64,000 nucleotides of DNA from the NCBI GenBank assembly GCA_022316685.1, contig JAKJHU010000024.1, forward strand, positions 4,720,501 through 4,784,500. The letters run 5' to 3'. Positions 38,577 through 64,000 of the stretch are shown here, piece by piece. The notes below the pieces were generated by a model. It worked only from the letters and a program-made list of their open reading frames with translations. It did no database searches and was not told the origin of the DNA. Numbering within the stretch: the first letter of the stretch is position 1; each line of letters begins with the position of its first letter. Origin of the DNA: Progne subis subis. Its lineage: Eukaryota; Chordata; Aves; Passeriformes; Hirundinidae. A program made the position numbers and the translations under genes.

Positions 38577-40609
38577 CCACCAAAACACTAAAGAGCTGAA
38601 ATAAAACACAGATCACAAAGTTTTGTTTCTACTTTCTAACAATATCAGAATAACTTCAGTTATTCTGTGGCTCCAGGTATGATACTTATACATATGATCT
38701 CAGATGTGGTAGAAAAATTTTCTCCTCTTTGCTTGCCATTTTTATGCATTTATCCAATTATTTATGGTAAAATACAGCTAAAATTACTTTAATATTTTTT
38801 AATTTCCTTAATAAAAAGGGAGTTTGAACACTTACATGGTTCTGGTAAAAACACAAAATATAGTTTCATTGAGTATTTCCACTGTTCAGGAAGGAAACAT
38901 TTTTAAGACTATGTTCCCATGCACATCTTCTCTAGCAATAGTGCTCTGAAGCAATATTTGACAAATAGGTGTACAAAATGGGAGGCGTCAGATACCAGAA
39001 TATTGGCAATTCCACAGAGCACGTGCTGTCCCTGTCTGTGTCAGCACACCCGGGGCTGGCATTACATTTGCACAGCCCAGGATGCAGCTGCCCTGTATTT
39101 GCAGCCCTAGGAGAAAGGGTTTTCAGCTGCCCAGGGTGAGCCTCCCCCGTGCAGCCCCTGGAGAAGCTGCCCTCATCCCTGCACTGCAGCACCAAGGGCT
39201 TTAGAGCCCCTGTGCAGCTACAGATCTGCCGGCGCTCTGGGAATGGGAAATTCTGGAACCAGCCAAGAGGACTAGAGGATCACCTCCTGCTGAGTTCTCT
39301 GAAGGTGTATCCAGCAGCAATGCTGGGAATCACGTGGCAGCCAGCTTTCTCTTTCACAGTTAAACCAGTTGGAAGGAAATAAAGTGCTAAACTGCATTAA
39401 TGAATATTCTGTCACAAGAACCGAGGAGAATGTAATCTGTTAGGAATAATCATAATAACTCAACAAACAGCATTCTTTCCAAGAGCTGACAATACCCTGG
39501 ATGAAGGGTACTTTTTTAATCTGGGCATCAAGAAAAGTCTTTTATTGCCTTTTGAATGTATTTTGTCCAATGTTAAAATTTAGGAGGAGACCAATTACAT
39601 TCTTCTGTGAAACACCAAATGTTGAAGAGAAGAAAACCAAAAATGTCAAAAGCTGCAATTCAGTGCAGTAAAAAAAATTCTATCATTACATTCAGGAAAT
39701 GTCTTGGAACTGAGGGAATTACTGTGCTTATTAAATTTCTGAAAGGACAGAAATGAAAAAAGGTGATAAAAGTGATGAATTAGAATCTTTTTCTGTATTA
39801 AGTCTAGATAGGGTGCTGAGACCAGCTTCAGAAGAATCTAATAAAACTGGAAAATTTTCCAACATTACTAAATGTTACCTAATCCATGTTGGAAGTAATC
39901 AGTGGAGGTCCTTGGGAAATTGACAAATTGCCAATGAAATGTGACAGTTCCGCTGGCACTTTTGATGTCAGTCTGGACAGCTGAGTTTGCGCATCAGTTC
40001 AGGGGACAGCTTTGAGCCCCTTTCCACAGAAACCCTGACTCAGGGAAAGCTCAAATGCCTCCATCCACTAAGCCCTTCATCAGGCCCAGGGAAAGGCCTG
40101 ACTCTCAGTCTCAAAATCACCATATCAAGGATGGACCACAGGGACTCTGCAGTAATGACCACCAGCAGGCAATCCCATCTTATATATGCACCCAAACTTA
40201 TATACTTTATCTCCTGAAATACTTGGAGTAAAACAGCTGTAATCACATAGCATTTCTCAAATTTGTAATCTATGCACAATTTCGAGCAGCATTTTTCACA
40301 AAAGACATTACTCAATTGTGGAACTCCATGCAGGTGAATGTTGTACCTCCTGAAAGTAGAGATGACTTTAAAAATTACTTGATAAATTCAGAAGAAAGCA
40401 TCATGAACACAAAGTTGCAAAGTCTGGCCCGGTAAGCGTCATTTTGCTGAAAGGCTACCCTGAGGAATGTATTACTGTGCCTCTGTTCTGTTCTTATATT
40501 CCTCTTTTAAGCACCCACAGCTGAGCATTATAGTCAAAGGACCCAAATAGATCAGGGAGACTGATCCAGTGAAGCTTTTTTTCACTGGGATGCTTTTCTC
40601 GTAAATCAG

Positions 40610-40638
40610 AAAAAAAAAAAAAAATATATATATATATA
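40610..40638. repeat. Poly(A) followed by (AT)n
   Basis: Fifteen A residues pass directly into an AT dinucleotide tract. A second compound tract, (AT)4 then (AG)n, follows at 40743-40765. Confidence 0.9.
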
Positions 40639-40742
40639 GTCTTGTTCAGACATCAGTGTGTGCAGTCAGTATGCTACAGGTAAATAAAACTAAAATATAT
40701 TTTGTATTTAATAATTTTCATATTTAGGTCTTTTAGTGCAAC

Positions 40743-40765
40743 ATATATATAGAGAGAGAGAGAGG
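40743..40765. repeat. Compound (AT)n(AG)n microsatellite
   Basis: Short alternating AT block joined to an AG block, about 100 bases after another A/AT tract. Confidence 0.9.
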
Positions 40766-42020
40766 GAAACTAGCAAAAAGCTTATTTTCCTGTGCAGAAG
40801 CTTTACATAAGCAAATTCATCCTTTCACTATATTCAGGTATTTCTTCAGTGAATTAATTTTTTGAGTATTTGAAACATTTCACAGCTCACCTTGCTGTGT
40901 AACTACCACAAGATACTTAATAGCTGGATACACAGATTTTCTATTACTGAGTGACTCCTTAAGTTTGTGTAATAGCTCTCAATGGGTTTTTCTATCTCTT
41001 TTTAAAAAAATAAGTTTACATGTGTCTTCCTTAGATTGCAGAGATTTAAACTGCAGAAATCATACTGAATGGATATTGAAAGAGAAATGTCTAGCCTGAA
41101 TTGGTGTACAAGATCTGAGAATCTGAAAAACTGTTCTCAAGGTTACAGTAGCTTTAATAAATACATCCATGATGACACACCCATAAATATACATCCCTTC
41201 AGTTTCATTGCATGCAGGGTTCCTTCACAGAACTGCCAAAAGTCCCCAAGAGAAAGTAATTTGCTTTTCTGAAGCAAATTCAGAAACCAAGTCCATAACT
41301 GCCCTGGAGAAAATGCAGTAGCCTGTCTCTCAGCAAACTTTATGCAAGTTTTCTCTTAAATAACTGCCATTAGAAGTCCTCACACAGCACTTCTTTTACA
41401 AATAATTCTTACAAAGTAAAACTGCCCCTATGGCACAATGATTCCTAGACTGTATTTTCTGCTTTTCTTTCCACTCCCAACACTCAATGTATGACTAAGG
41501 TAAATTGCTACAGAGCCTGCAGCTCATTCTACAGCACTAGGGAGCAGTAGATTTAACAGCAAAGCCAAAAGAAGTCTCAAAATGTGCAATGCCCAATTTA
41601 TCTCCTGTTCACATCCAAGCACCAATGAAGACATAGTGAGTCTGCCAACTCTGGAAGTAATGCAATAACTCTCGGTACAAAAACTTGTAAACCAACAAGA
41701 ACGCTGAGAAATGTGACTCTTCACAGCCTCAATGTTCTTTTATGATCAATAAAGGTCTTAATAACAAGTTGTGCAAATAACGAAGTCACTGATGTTTGCA
41801 ATTTATGAGAGATCAGCAAATCATGGGAGGTCCAGAAAGGTTTCTGGTGCTTTGATGAGCAGGTTGACAGTCCTGTCCCTTCCTCATGGACAAGTACAGA
41901 ATCATATTTACAAACAGACTTCAGCATATTTCTGCCAAAGCACTGATGAGAAATGGGAGGGTTATTTGTGCTCAGCTTTTGCATTTCAGACAGGAACACA
42001 CTGCTCTGCGTGAACTGAAC

Positions 42021-53308
<11,288 letters not shown>

Positions 53309-54772
53309 TAAGGTTTGAGGGGAAGGAGGGATTTGTTTGTTTCTTTGATGAAAGATTGCATTATGTTTTGGTCTGTGCTACCCTAATAAAAGACAACAGT
53401 AACTCAACCTAAGGTCAGTTATATCATTCTAAGTATGTGACATAATGTACTGCCTTACTGTATACAGAAGGAATTAGATGAAAAATTATAATAGATAGCA
53501 AATTCAAATTCTGATGTTTAAACCACTTGGAGAGTTACAAATATTCTTTCATAAAAGCTCAGGAACTGCTACTAGAGTTGTCTTTGGGCTGTCAATGTGA
53601 AAAAAAAAAAAAGAAAAAAAAATAGTGAAAAGTAGACTGGAATCAGTTTTGAGATGTCCACATCATACCCCAGCATCTTGCTGTATCACCTGAGAGGCCA
53701 ATCTGACTGTAACGTCTTTAGCCTGTAATATTAGTGTTAAGGAGATCTCCCATTCTCCAATTTGCATTACAGTCTAACCAAACTTCACATCTAACTTAAA
53801 GGAACCAAAGCATGGTTTCTGCAGGATGCACAGCAGCAATCCATTGCTACTGCTGAACCTCAGGCCACTCCATCCTGGCTGCTCCCATGCTGCTTTCAGT
53901 TAGAAGTTAAACGTTGAGCAGTTTTGAGAATCAGCACTAGCTCAGTACCAGCTACTAAAACAAAGGGCCTGAAAGATCAGTATCTAGTGTCAGCCTCAAC
54001 TTCCATTAGGGATAGGTAACCTGCTTTACAAACACAATGCAGTCCCCCCTCTTCCCTGTCTATCCATGCATTTGGAGATTTCTGAATGGAGCACTATTGC
54101 AACCTGGATAACTACAGCAAACAATCCAGCCCCTTAATGGAAAAATAAACACTTTGCAATTTAACACCAAACTCAAAATGTCAAGGTTTAGGCCTGTGAT
54201 CAGTGTCTCCGTTATCAGGTGTGAGATGTTTATTTTAAATGCTACCCAGAACATTAAATATCTTAACTGGATAAGCAAAGCCTCCTAATTTTTGTGATGC
54301 AGTAGAATGAGAAAAATCTAGGTTAAGTTAGCCTCTTAAATAATTTATTTCTTTATTTTATTCTGGAAATAGCACAGTGATGATGTGCTAAAATATATGA
54401 AAGACTTCTTCAAACAGAAATTTCTTATGATCCTATTTTCCCTCAGTACACACACATAACAGCACATTACTGCATTGACAGAAGGCAGGCAGGAGAAAAC
54501 GGCTGTGGTGCAATACTGCAGCAAGCAAGAAAATTCCTATGAATAAACAATATTTTCTGATAGCAAGTGCTCCAGTAAGTTATTAGACATCAAAAATCAT
54601 CAATTTAACAAGTATCTTGTTTTTCTTTACTTTTACAGCATCTTGCAACAACAGTTAGTGAAGCAATGACAGCATGAAATATATCTTGTACAACAGAATT
54701 ACTAGGTGTATTGACATCCTATCTATCCTGAATTCCTGCAACTCATTCTAATCTCTTAAAGTACCTAATATT

Positions 54773-54792
54773 AAAAAAAAAAAAAAAAAAAA
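54773..54792. repeat. Poly(A) run
   Basis: Twenty consecutive A residues in intron 4 without a recognisable retroposon body upstream. Confidence 0.9.
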
Positions 54793-55949
54793 TTACATCT
54801 ATTAGCAATAGAGAGAAAATTTTTGCATAAAATAAATTTTTAAGCATGTCCATTATCAAAAGGGAGTGGACCTTCTCAAGATGTAACACAGATTCATTCA
54901 TCCTTACTGACATTATTCCCTGGTCTTAAAAGCTTAGATTACTTTTATAGTCCCCTACTAATGGGGAGTGGCTGTTTTTCTGGCCTATCCTGTGTGCCTT
55001 CTGAAGTACAAACAGCCTCAGTTCAGCTTCCTGTAACTGCTGAGAGCTGGGGCTGTGTGCTCAGATCAAAGAGCACGAGGGGAAGGCAGCTCTCATGCCA
55101 ACACCTGCTTTGTGACCCAGCTGTGCCTGCCTGATAGCCAGAAGCCAATAGCCCCAGTGTGCCACAGGATCTGGCTTGAATCTTCAGAGACTTTGTTGCG
55201 TTTCACAATACAATTTTCTAATCAGTGTATGCAATAGCTGTTCTCTATTCTTCTCCCTAGCAGGTGTTTCTCAGCAGTATAATGCATTATTTATGTTGTC
55301 CTGGCCACTTGAAAGGGCTCTTCCATCTGCACTGGCAACACTTTCAATGCTCATTACAGTACACTAAGCAGTTATCTTACTTTCACTGATATTTAATGAT
55401 TACCACAACACTTGTGATGACTGAATTTTGCTCCTTCTCTTTGGAATAAGAGAAAATTCAAGATGAAGTTGCTGGGAAATCAGCTGACAAAACTTTTAAA
55501 GGGTGTATGCAGCTAAACACGTAGGAATAGAGGGCATGTGATCACACACACCCCAAATTCACATGTAATTTTGCGTGAATGGATCCTTTGCTGATAGTCC
55601 TGTAAGTCATGGGTGTTTGTAGGAGAAAGCAGGTTGCACAGTATGCTTGGAACCCTCCTATTCTTGTCATGACATGGTTATGAAATTGGAATAAAACTTA
55701 TATGGGTAGCATTCATAGAAGCCAATACTCTGACATATAATTGGAGTACATATATATTGGATTTATGTCTAGCTACATCTGATTATAATGTAGACTCTGA
55801 ACAATAAATATTTTTTTTTGTTAGAAATTCAAAAGTAGAATATTCTATGTATCCAAATTGTTACATCAGTGGCAGAGGAGCTAATAGTGCAAGCTTAAGA
55901 CTACTGATATTGATTGCAGTGGTACTTCTATTTCCAAAGCATCCTTCCC

Positions 55950-56122
55950 TTTGGGATTTGAAGAGCTTTACAAGTATCATTTAGTATAAAACTGGGCAAT
56001 AGAGATATAGATTCCTATCCCTGTTTTGTAGATGAAGGAACAAGCAGCCCAAAAGTATAAATGAATTCTCCAAAGATTACACAGCAAGTCATGGTACCCA
56101 TGCAGAAACATCCAGGGCCTTC
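55950..56122 (+). mobile_element. Ancient MIR/L2-like interspersed repeat relic
   Basis: The order of blocks matches the 3' part of MIR/L2-type repeats: a 'gagctttacaagtatcattt' block, then 'cctatccctgttttgtagat' with 'gaaggaac', and then 'attacacagcaagt'. MIR- and L2-related relics are rare but present in amniote genomes including birds, where retention often reflects constraint. The copy is diverged and ends are approximate. The call rests on phrase similarity only. Confidence 0.65.
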
Positions 56123-57435
56123 CTCTCAGCAAATTATTTTAGATAGTTATTCTAAAGCTATTCAGGAAGTCTGGATTCATATTATGCAGGAAAACAGATA
56201 CATTCATTAAGAACTAATTTTCCATTCCGTCAGATTAGCATGTTATGACAAATTTGACCATAAGCATAAAACTGCAAGAAGTAAAACACTTGTAACTCCT
56301 TTGTGCAAGTGCCAAAAAAAACCCCATTTCATTTTCCCCTATTTATTACCTTTAAAAAAAAAAAAAACAACAACTTATGAACATTTCAAGAGAATGTTGT
56401 GCTTTTGTTTCCCTTGCCAGTCCTTCTACGAATGATACCCTCAGTTGCTCTATATGGCGGCTACCAATATTCAGTCCCATCACAGAGAATAGAACAATCT
56501 ACCCATTTCTAACTATTCCAGAGCAGCTCCTCTCCAGCTGCGCTATCACAGCCTCCTCCCAGTACTTTGCTCACTTTGGAGCTGTCCAGACATATTCTGC
56601 CCCATAGACTTTCACAGCCCACAGGCTGTACAAAAGTACATCTGTTTTCTCTTCTATGGTCACTTCATGCTCAGCTTCTTCTTTAATATAAATGCTGGAA
56701 ATCATGAACAGACTGACTGCAGTCCAATGTACAGAATTGTTACAGGAGAGGAATCAAGCCAGAAACATCTGGATTGTGCATATGATGTTTCTTGTGCAGC
56801 TCAGTTAGAACGTAAAAAGACTATGGTGGGGATTTTCCAACTACTACAACCAGCTATGGGTGGGACTTTCTAATGCAGGCTAGCTGCTTCTTCAAGGAAA
56901 AGAAATTTAGGGCTTCTAAAAATCCCACTGCTTTTCTGTGTAACCCCATCTGAACCTCTTAGAGAAGGGAAAAAAAGCCTAGAAGTATCACATTTTTCTT
57001 AAAGTACCTGAACTTATTCACATGTGCTAGTAGGAAGATACATTTCATCTAACTTTTTACTATCATCTGGTCCTTCTATCAGGGAATCAAATTGCTATAA
57101 ACTAAAACTTCTTGTATGTTCCCTTCTGCCAGAGAAAAGAAAAAGAAAAGATAGGCAGGGAGGGAGGCTTTGGCTGTGTTAAAAAAAATTTCACAGGCTA
57201 GTTTTAACTATCAGCCCCCTCACTGCTATGGAAAATTCATAGTCCAGAGGTTATTTCCATTTCAAATTATATTTGTCTCTGTTCCATTTCTCTACATACA
57301 AAATAAGCTAAAGAAATGCCTCAACTGGAAGCTAATTGGAATTTTCATTAATTTCAAAATCCCAGACTTTTCATGACAGAAAAATTTTAGGTAAATGATC
57401 CTGCCTTTAGTATGTTAGTACTACCCTTCCCTAGC

Positions 57436-57456
57436 AAAAAAAAAAAAAAAAAAAAA
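57436..57456. repeat. Poly(A) run
   Basis: Twenty-one consecutive A residues followed by a further A-rich stretch. Confidence 0.9.
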
Positions 57457-58858
57457 CATACCAAAAAAACCCAACAACCACTCAGCATGCAAGACCAACT
57501 TTAATGCAGCCACCCAAACAATTAAAAGGTTCATTCTGCAGCTGCAAATACAGACAGGGATTAGATCAATGCTCTTAAGTAGACAAGAAGAAGCTGTCAC
57601 CAGCTTTGGTGGAGGAGTAAGGAAAATTTCTTGGACTGAAAGCAAAGTTGGAAATGCTTAAAACCAAGAGAAAACTCATTTTGTGTCACTGAGCTGTTAA
57701 GCATGACTTCTGCAAAAGTTACTTGTGCAGCCTTAAGCAATTTAAAACAGCATCAGCTAATTCAAGTTGACCATTCAGCCAAGACTTGCTTTGGGGCCTT
57801 GTCCTTTCAAGCAGTACTTTCTGAACTAAGAGGACTTTCTGATTGGTTTGAATTCTTTTACTTGCTCATTAAATAGAAACCCAGTCATAAGGGTCTCTCA
57901 GCTATGAGGAGGCTGGGATGACAAGACAGAAGTGGGCTCTGACAGCTCTGCTGCTTCCTTTTTACTGTCCATGCTGTGAGCAAGTAGGTCAGCACACCTC
58001 AGGTACTGCTGGGGGTTACAGAAGAAGCTTGCTAATGAATTATTACTACAATGAGAATGACTTGTAGTAATGAAAATGAAATGTAGCAATGAAAAATTAC
58101 TTGTAGTATTCCTTAGCTTTAAATACCAGTTCCATCAAGTTGTATCATAAAATAAGCAGATCTGTGGGTTTCTGTTTAATGAAGAAGGAAAAGAAAAATG
58201 GGACCTACTACACGACAGGAGGGGAAAAAAATCCTCATGCTACTTACAAAGAGCTCTGTTTTGTTATGCCAAAAAGGGAAACTTTGTCACTTCTTCAGTC
58301 AGCTGCCCCTTAGCTATACAGCAGCTCTCCTAGAGTCTCATTTCTTGATCACTGCATGCTGTCTGGGAATAAAAATTTGATCAGAAATACACCTTGACTC
58401 AAACTGCTGATCATTTAGCAGCTGAGGTACGATGTCATCTCTTTTCACATTGAACATCTCAGTCCATTTTGAAAGATCGTTCTCTAAAAGCATCTAACTC
58501 CTGTGACAGGAGTACACAGCTCAGTTCATATAGTTTAAACTAAATGAAAGCTGAAGAAGTTCATTAATTATGAACAATGTGTAACTAATCAGTGAGCTGT
58601 ACATTCAGGATAAATGCAATACAACAGAGAAACCACAGTACTGATGCTTAAGCATACAAATCTCTGAATTATTCTCTAACCTCCAAACGGTTAGAGAACA
58701 CAGAAGCACCCAAACAGCCCCAGAGCTGTGTGCGCACCCTGTGGGGACTCCAAACCCCACCTGCTCTTACCCTGTCCTGCTGTAGCTCCAGGGCCTCGAG
58801 CTGGCTGCGTGCCCACGCTGCTCCCACCTGGAGTGCTCACACACCTGCCCTCCCTGCA

Positions 58859-58869
58859 CCCCCCCCCCA
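58859..58869. repeat. Poly(C) run in a GC-rich patch
   Basis: Eleven C residues inside a locally GC-rich segment (about 58710-58910) of an otherwise AT-rich intron. No exon or promoter could be supported there. Confidence 0.85.
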
Positions 58870-60653
58870 CAAAAGGCGGCTCTGGGAGCCCTCACATCTC
58901 TGCCAGGGGCTCTTCCATAGGTTTTGCCCATTCAGAAGCACAATTTCACAACTCATAATGAGTTCAATTTTAGCTTCCTGGATTTCTTTTTTTCATAGAA
59001 GAAACAGTGCTTCAGATTCCAAATTATTTTTATGCTTTCCGACTAATTGCAGTACTCTGTTGTAAAGACACTAATTAGTATTATCATACCTTATAACTCA
59101 TTCATTCACAGTGTTTTAATTATCCTAGAAACCACAAGTTCAGGTGTAATTGTTATTCTGTTTTCTTTCTCTTGTTAGTTTTCTGATAACTCATTCTAAA
59201 TTAAGTATTCCAAATTCAGATCTTCAAAAGGGTTATCTCTTGACCATTTCTGAGACTATTTACTAAGAGACCACGGAAAAATAAAAGCATTCACCTTGAC
59301 AGATTGAAATCCTCTACCCTTCCAGCTAATAGCAGTTCGTGCTGTAGAAAAAGAACAGTCAGCACACAATGCTAGCAGCCTACCTACAAAAAAAAGAAAA
59401 AAAAATCCAGAATAAAAAAATTATGTCCTTTCATAACCAAGCATTAAAAAACCTGTAAGATCTTTAAAATAGGAAATTCAAAAAAATACCTTCAAAATAC
59501 TGCAACATGCATAGATTGAGATATGTCTCTTAATAATGCCTCTTAATTGAGGCAAAAAATAGACACAGCCTACCCTGCTCATTGAGGTTTCAGCACCCAT
59601 TCAGTTATCTTCATTTCCAGTATGTCCAACTTGCCTGGCTTTGAACAACAGCTACCCAAGGAGCCTCTGAGTTTTCACCACAGCATTAACCCCATTCTAA
59701 GTGACCAAAATAGACTGGCATAATACACTCCTTTCCAGTTAGAGTGTAAGATTCAGATGTGACCCTCTCTTCTGAGCTGAATAAACTCACTCTCAACACC
59801 AGATACCGTTTGTTTTCCACATTCCCTAGGTAGATATGGTTACCAGTATAGCACAACCATGTAGCACAGACAAGCACTTATTCTTAAATTTAAAAAAATG
59901 TTTCATTTCTTTTTACATTCTTTTATTTAAAAACATGCTATTTGACCTAATTATGTGCACACCACTGTGTGATATTAAATCTTGGTAAACACATGAATTC
60001 CACTGGGAGCTTGTTACTCATAGGTATCTTATTAATGTCCCCTAAAATATAGATTTTTGAGTTGTTAGGAAGGTCAGCATCCGAGATGGTATTGACTTTC
60101 ATTATTTCCTCCCAGACAGTCAAATGGATTTAGAAGCCAACCAATACAGCCAAGCTTGCTGAGTAATTCTCATACTCACTTTCTTCAGTCAGCCTCCAGT
60201 ACAGAAAGAGCCGTGTGCGTAAGCGGGGGCAGTTAAGGCACAAGTTTTGAGTTTCGCAATGCTGTGTGTACAAGCTCATTTTTGTGTCTGCCTTTAACCC
60301 CCTGGTCAATGGAAAACTGAAACATCTGTCAATCCCAGAATTTTCTAAAGGCAAAAGTGGGGGGGTAGGATTATGTCTTCATTTCATTTATTATTAAATG
60401 TTCTTCACTTCAACTCAAAAGATATTTTACTAGTTGTATGTCAGCTTACGTCCAAAGACCATAACTGTACTTCAAAAGATGTAAATACAAAAACATACAC
60501 CAATAAAATTTTATACATATTTCTTTGCAGATTTATATTACTCTTCAATATGGATATGCTTCTCCAGTGGAGGTGACAATCAATTTTCAACATAGCCTGA
60601 ATCTCCTGGAGCCGCCATGTAGTTTGGAGCATTTGGTCTGGTGCTCTAACTGA

Positions 60654-62796
<2,143 letters not shown>

Positions 62797-63000
62797 TTTT
62801 CTTTCCCTTACCTCCCTCCCTCAAAGCAGTCTCATTTGTGATTAACTCTAAAAGCATCCATCTGTCTCAGTTCCTTTTAATTTACATTTCTTCCTTCATT
62901 AAACAAAAGCAACATTTTCTACTATGTAATGCATTTCAAATATGGCTGAACCTGTCAACAATGACCTGTCAGAAATAAAAAGCATCTTAACTCATGATTC
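62797..63000 (+). other. OLFM3: OLFM3 3' UTR (proximal, minimal extent)
   Basis: Follows the TAA stop. A variant signal ATTAAA at 62898-62903 and a canonical AATAAA at 62974-62979 are present; the latter is followed within 40 bases by GT/T-rich sequence, supporting cleavage near 63000. A longer UTR reaching into the AT-rich sequence up to about 63480 cannot be excluded. Confidence 0.6.
62974..62979 (+). terminator. OLFM3: Candidate polyadenylation signal AATAAA for OLFM3
   Basis: First canonical hexamer after the stop codon, 178 bases downstream, with a GT/T-rich element after the expected cleavage point. Confidence 0.6.
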
Positions 63001-64000
63001 TGCAAGGTCTGTCAAGACCTTGTCTTGAAAAGCACTAAAGAGGATTTAAATGGCTAAAGACAGTTTTTAAAAGATTATGATCTGCCTTATTTTAGAGTCA
63101 GAGACTAATGGTGGCTTAAATGCATGAATGTCTTTTTTACCTCATTTTTTGTTTTAATATATTGCTTAACTTCAGGAAACATTTTGGTAGTGTCAGACAC
63201 ATGGCACATTGTATTTTTTTATTTATTCAGAAAGAAAGATTTAGGAATTTAATTTACTTAGACAAGGAATAGGATTCATTTTGCCATCATCCAGTTTCAG
63301 ATGTGGTGCTGTACAGTATGTTTTTAAATCTCTTGCAAACATTTTATCAACAGTATGTATTTCTACCATTGTAACCACCATTGTGCAATTGTATCTCTTC
63401 ACTTACGTGAAAGTAAACTAAGTACTATTTTTTATAAAATATATTGAAGCTTAATTGCAGTTTTGGCTATGAGTCAATTGAAAGTGGTAAAAATCTGATA
63501 AAAGGTTGTTATTTCTGAGAAAGACCAGGAGCTTCTCAGATGCATGACTTCTATTCTCAGCCTTGCTTCCTAGACCTCTTCACCACTGGTGCTAACAGGC
63601 ACAATTGCAATTTTGAAGCTTCATACCATTTCCAGCTTTAGAATTCTTTGCTTTGCCCAGTTTTTATCTCCTGCTGCTGGCTTCTGTTTCTCTCTCAGTC
63701 CTTTTCTCCTACTTTCTTCTGCCCTTTGACTACCCTTGTTTATGCTTATCCCTTTGCAAACCAGAGGCTGGAAGGGGCTGGTGCCCACCAGCTGAGAGTG
63801 GGAGTGCATCCCGTGTTTCTGCTGCTCTGGGAACTGAGGAGCACTGGTAAAAGCCAAGCTGGTCTCCATCTGCCTGTCTTCTTATTCATGATAGGAGAAC
63901 ATTTACCTGTCAACAGAACTCTTCTCTGGGATGATAGTAATCACAGAAAATACACCAGGATTGGTGCAAAGCCCAGATGATCAGTGTGGCTCCTGTATTC
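63001..64000. other. Downstream flank or distal 3' UTR
   Basis: AT-rich sequence to about 63500, then more mixed sequence to the window end. The open frames at 63.6-63.98 kb on both strands overlap each other and show no recognisable protein family. Confidence 0.55.

Noticed and set aside
58710..58910. GC-rich patch with a 76- and a 111-codon open frame, considered as an unannotated exon or promoter
   Set aside because: No convincing splice-site pair, no family resemblance, few CpGs, and the OLFM3 frame is complete without it.

Overview
This is vertebrate nuclear DNA, almost certainly from a bird and probably a songbird. Coding sequence comes as short exons with GT/AG borders in AT-rich introns, a single CpG island marks one promoter, two CR1 LINE 3' ends lie in typical avian form, and an intronic solo LTR resembles songbird endogenous-retrovirus LTRs as I remember them. 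There are no operons, CRISPR arrays, phages or bacterial genes.

The window holds one protein-coding gene that I can support: OLFM3 (olfactomedin 3, noelin-3, optimedin), on the + strand from the first start codon at 8553 to the stop codon at 62796. Two mutually exclusive first exons supply different signal peptides. Exon 1A (8553-8621) lies in a CpG island and encodes 23 residues. Exon 1B (42337-42465) lies 34 kb downstream behind a TATA-like promoter and encodes 43 residues. Both end in phase 0 and join exon 2 (47428-47574), followed by exon 3 (49998-50153), exon 4 (53018-53237), exon 5 (60697-60803) and the terminal exon 6 (62119-62796). All junctions keep the frame, giving predicted proteins of 458 residues (1A) and 478 residues (1B). 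The layout is signal peptide, noelin N-terminal cysteine region, coiled coil, and C-terminal olfactomedin beta-propeller.

Region by region: 1-7.9 kb is AT-rich flank with one old CR1 fragment. 7.9-9.1 kb is the CpG island with exon 1A. 8.6-42.3 kb is a large first intron with a 631-bp solo LTR (18173-18803, 5-bp target duplication) and microsatellites. 42.0-42.5 kb is the internal promoter and exon 1B. 42.5-62.1 kb carries exons 2-5 and their introns, with a second CR1 at 45.7 kb and an ancient MIR/L2-like relic at 55.9 kb. 62.1-64 kb holds the olfactomedin exon, its 3' UTR and downstream flank.

I found no undescribed biological system. The points most worth a second look are the two-promoter arrangement, upstream ORFs overlapping the 1A start codon, homeodomain/Pax6-like cores near exon 1B, and possible intronic polyadenylation giving short secreted forms without the propeller.
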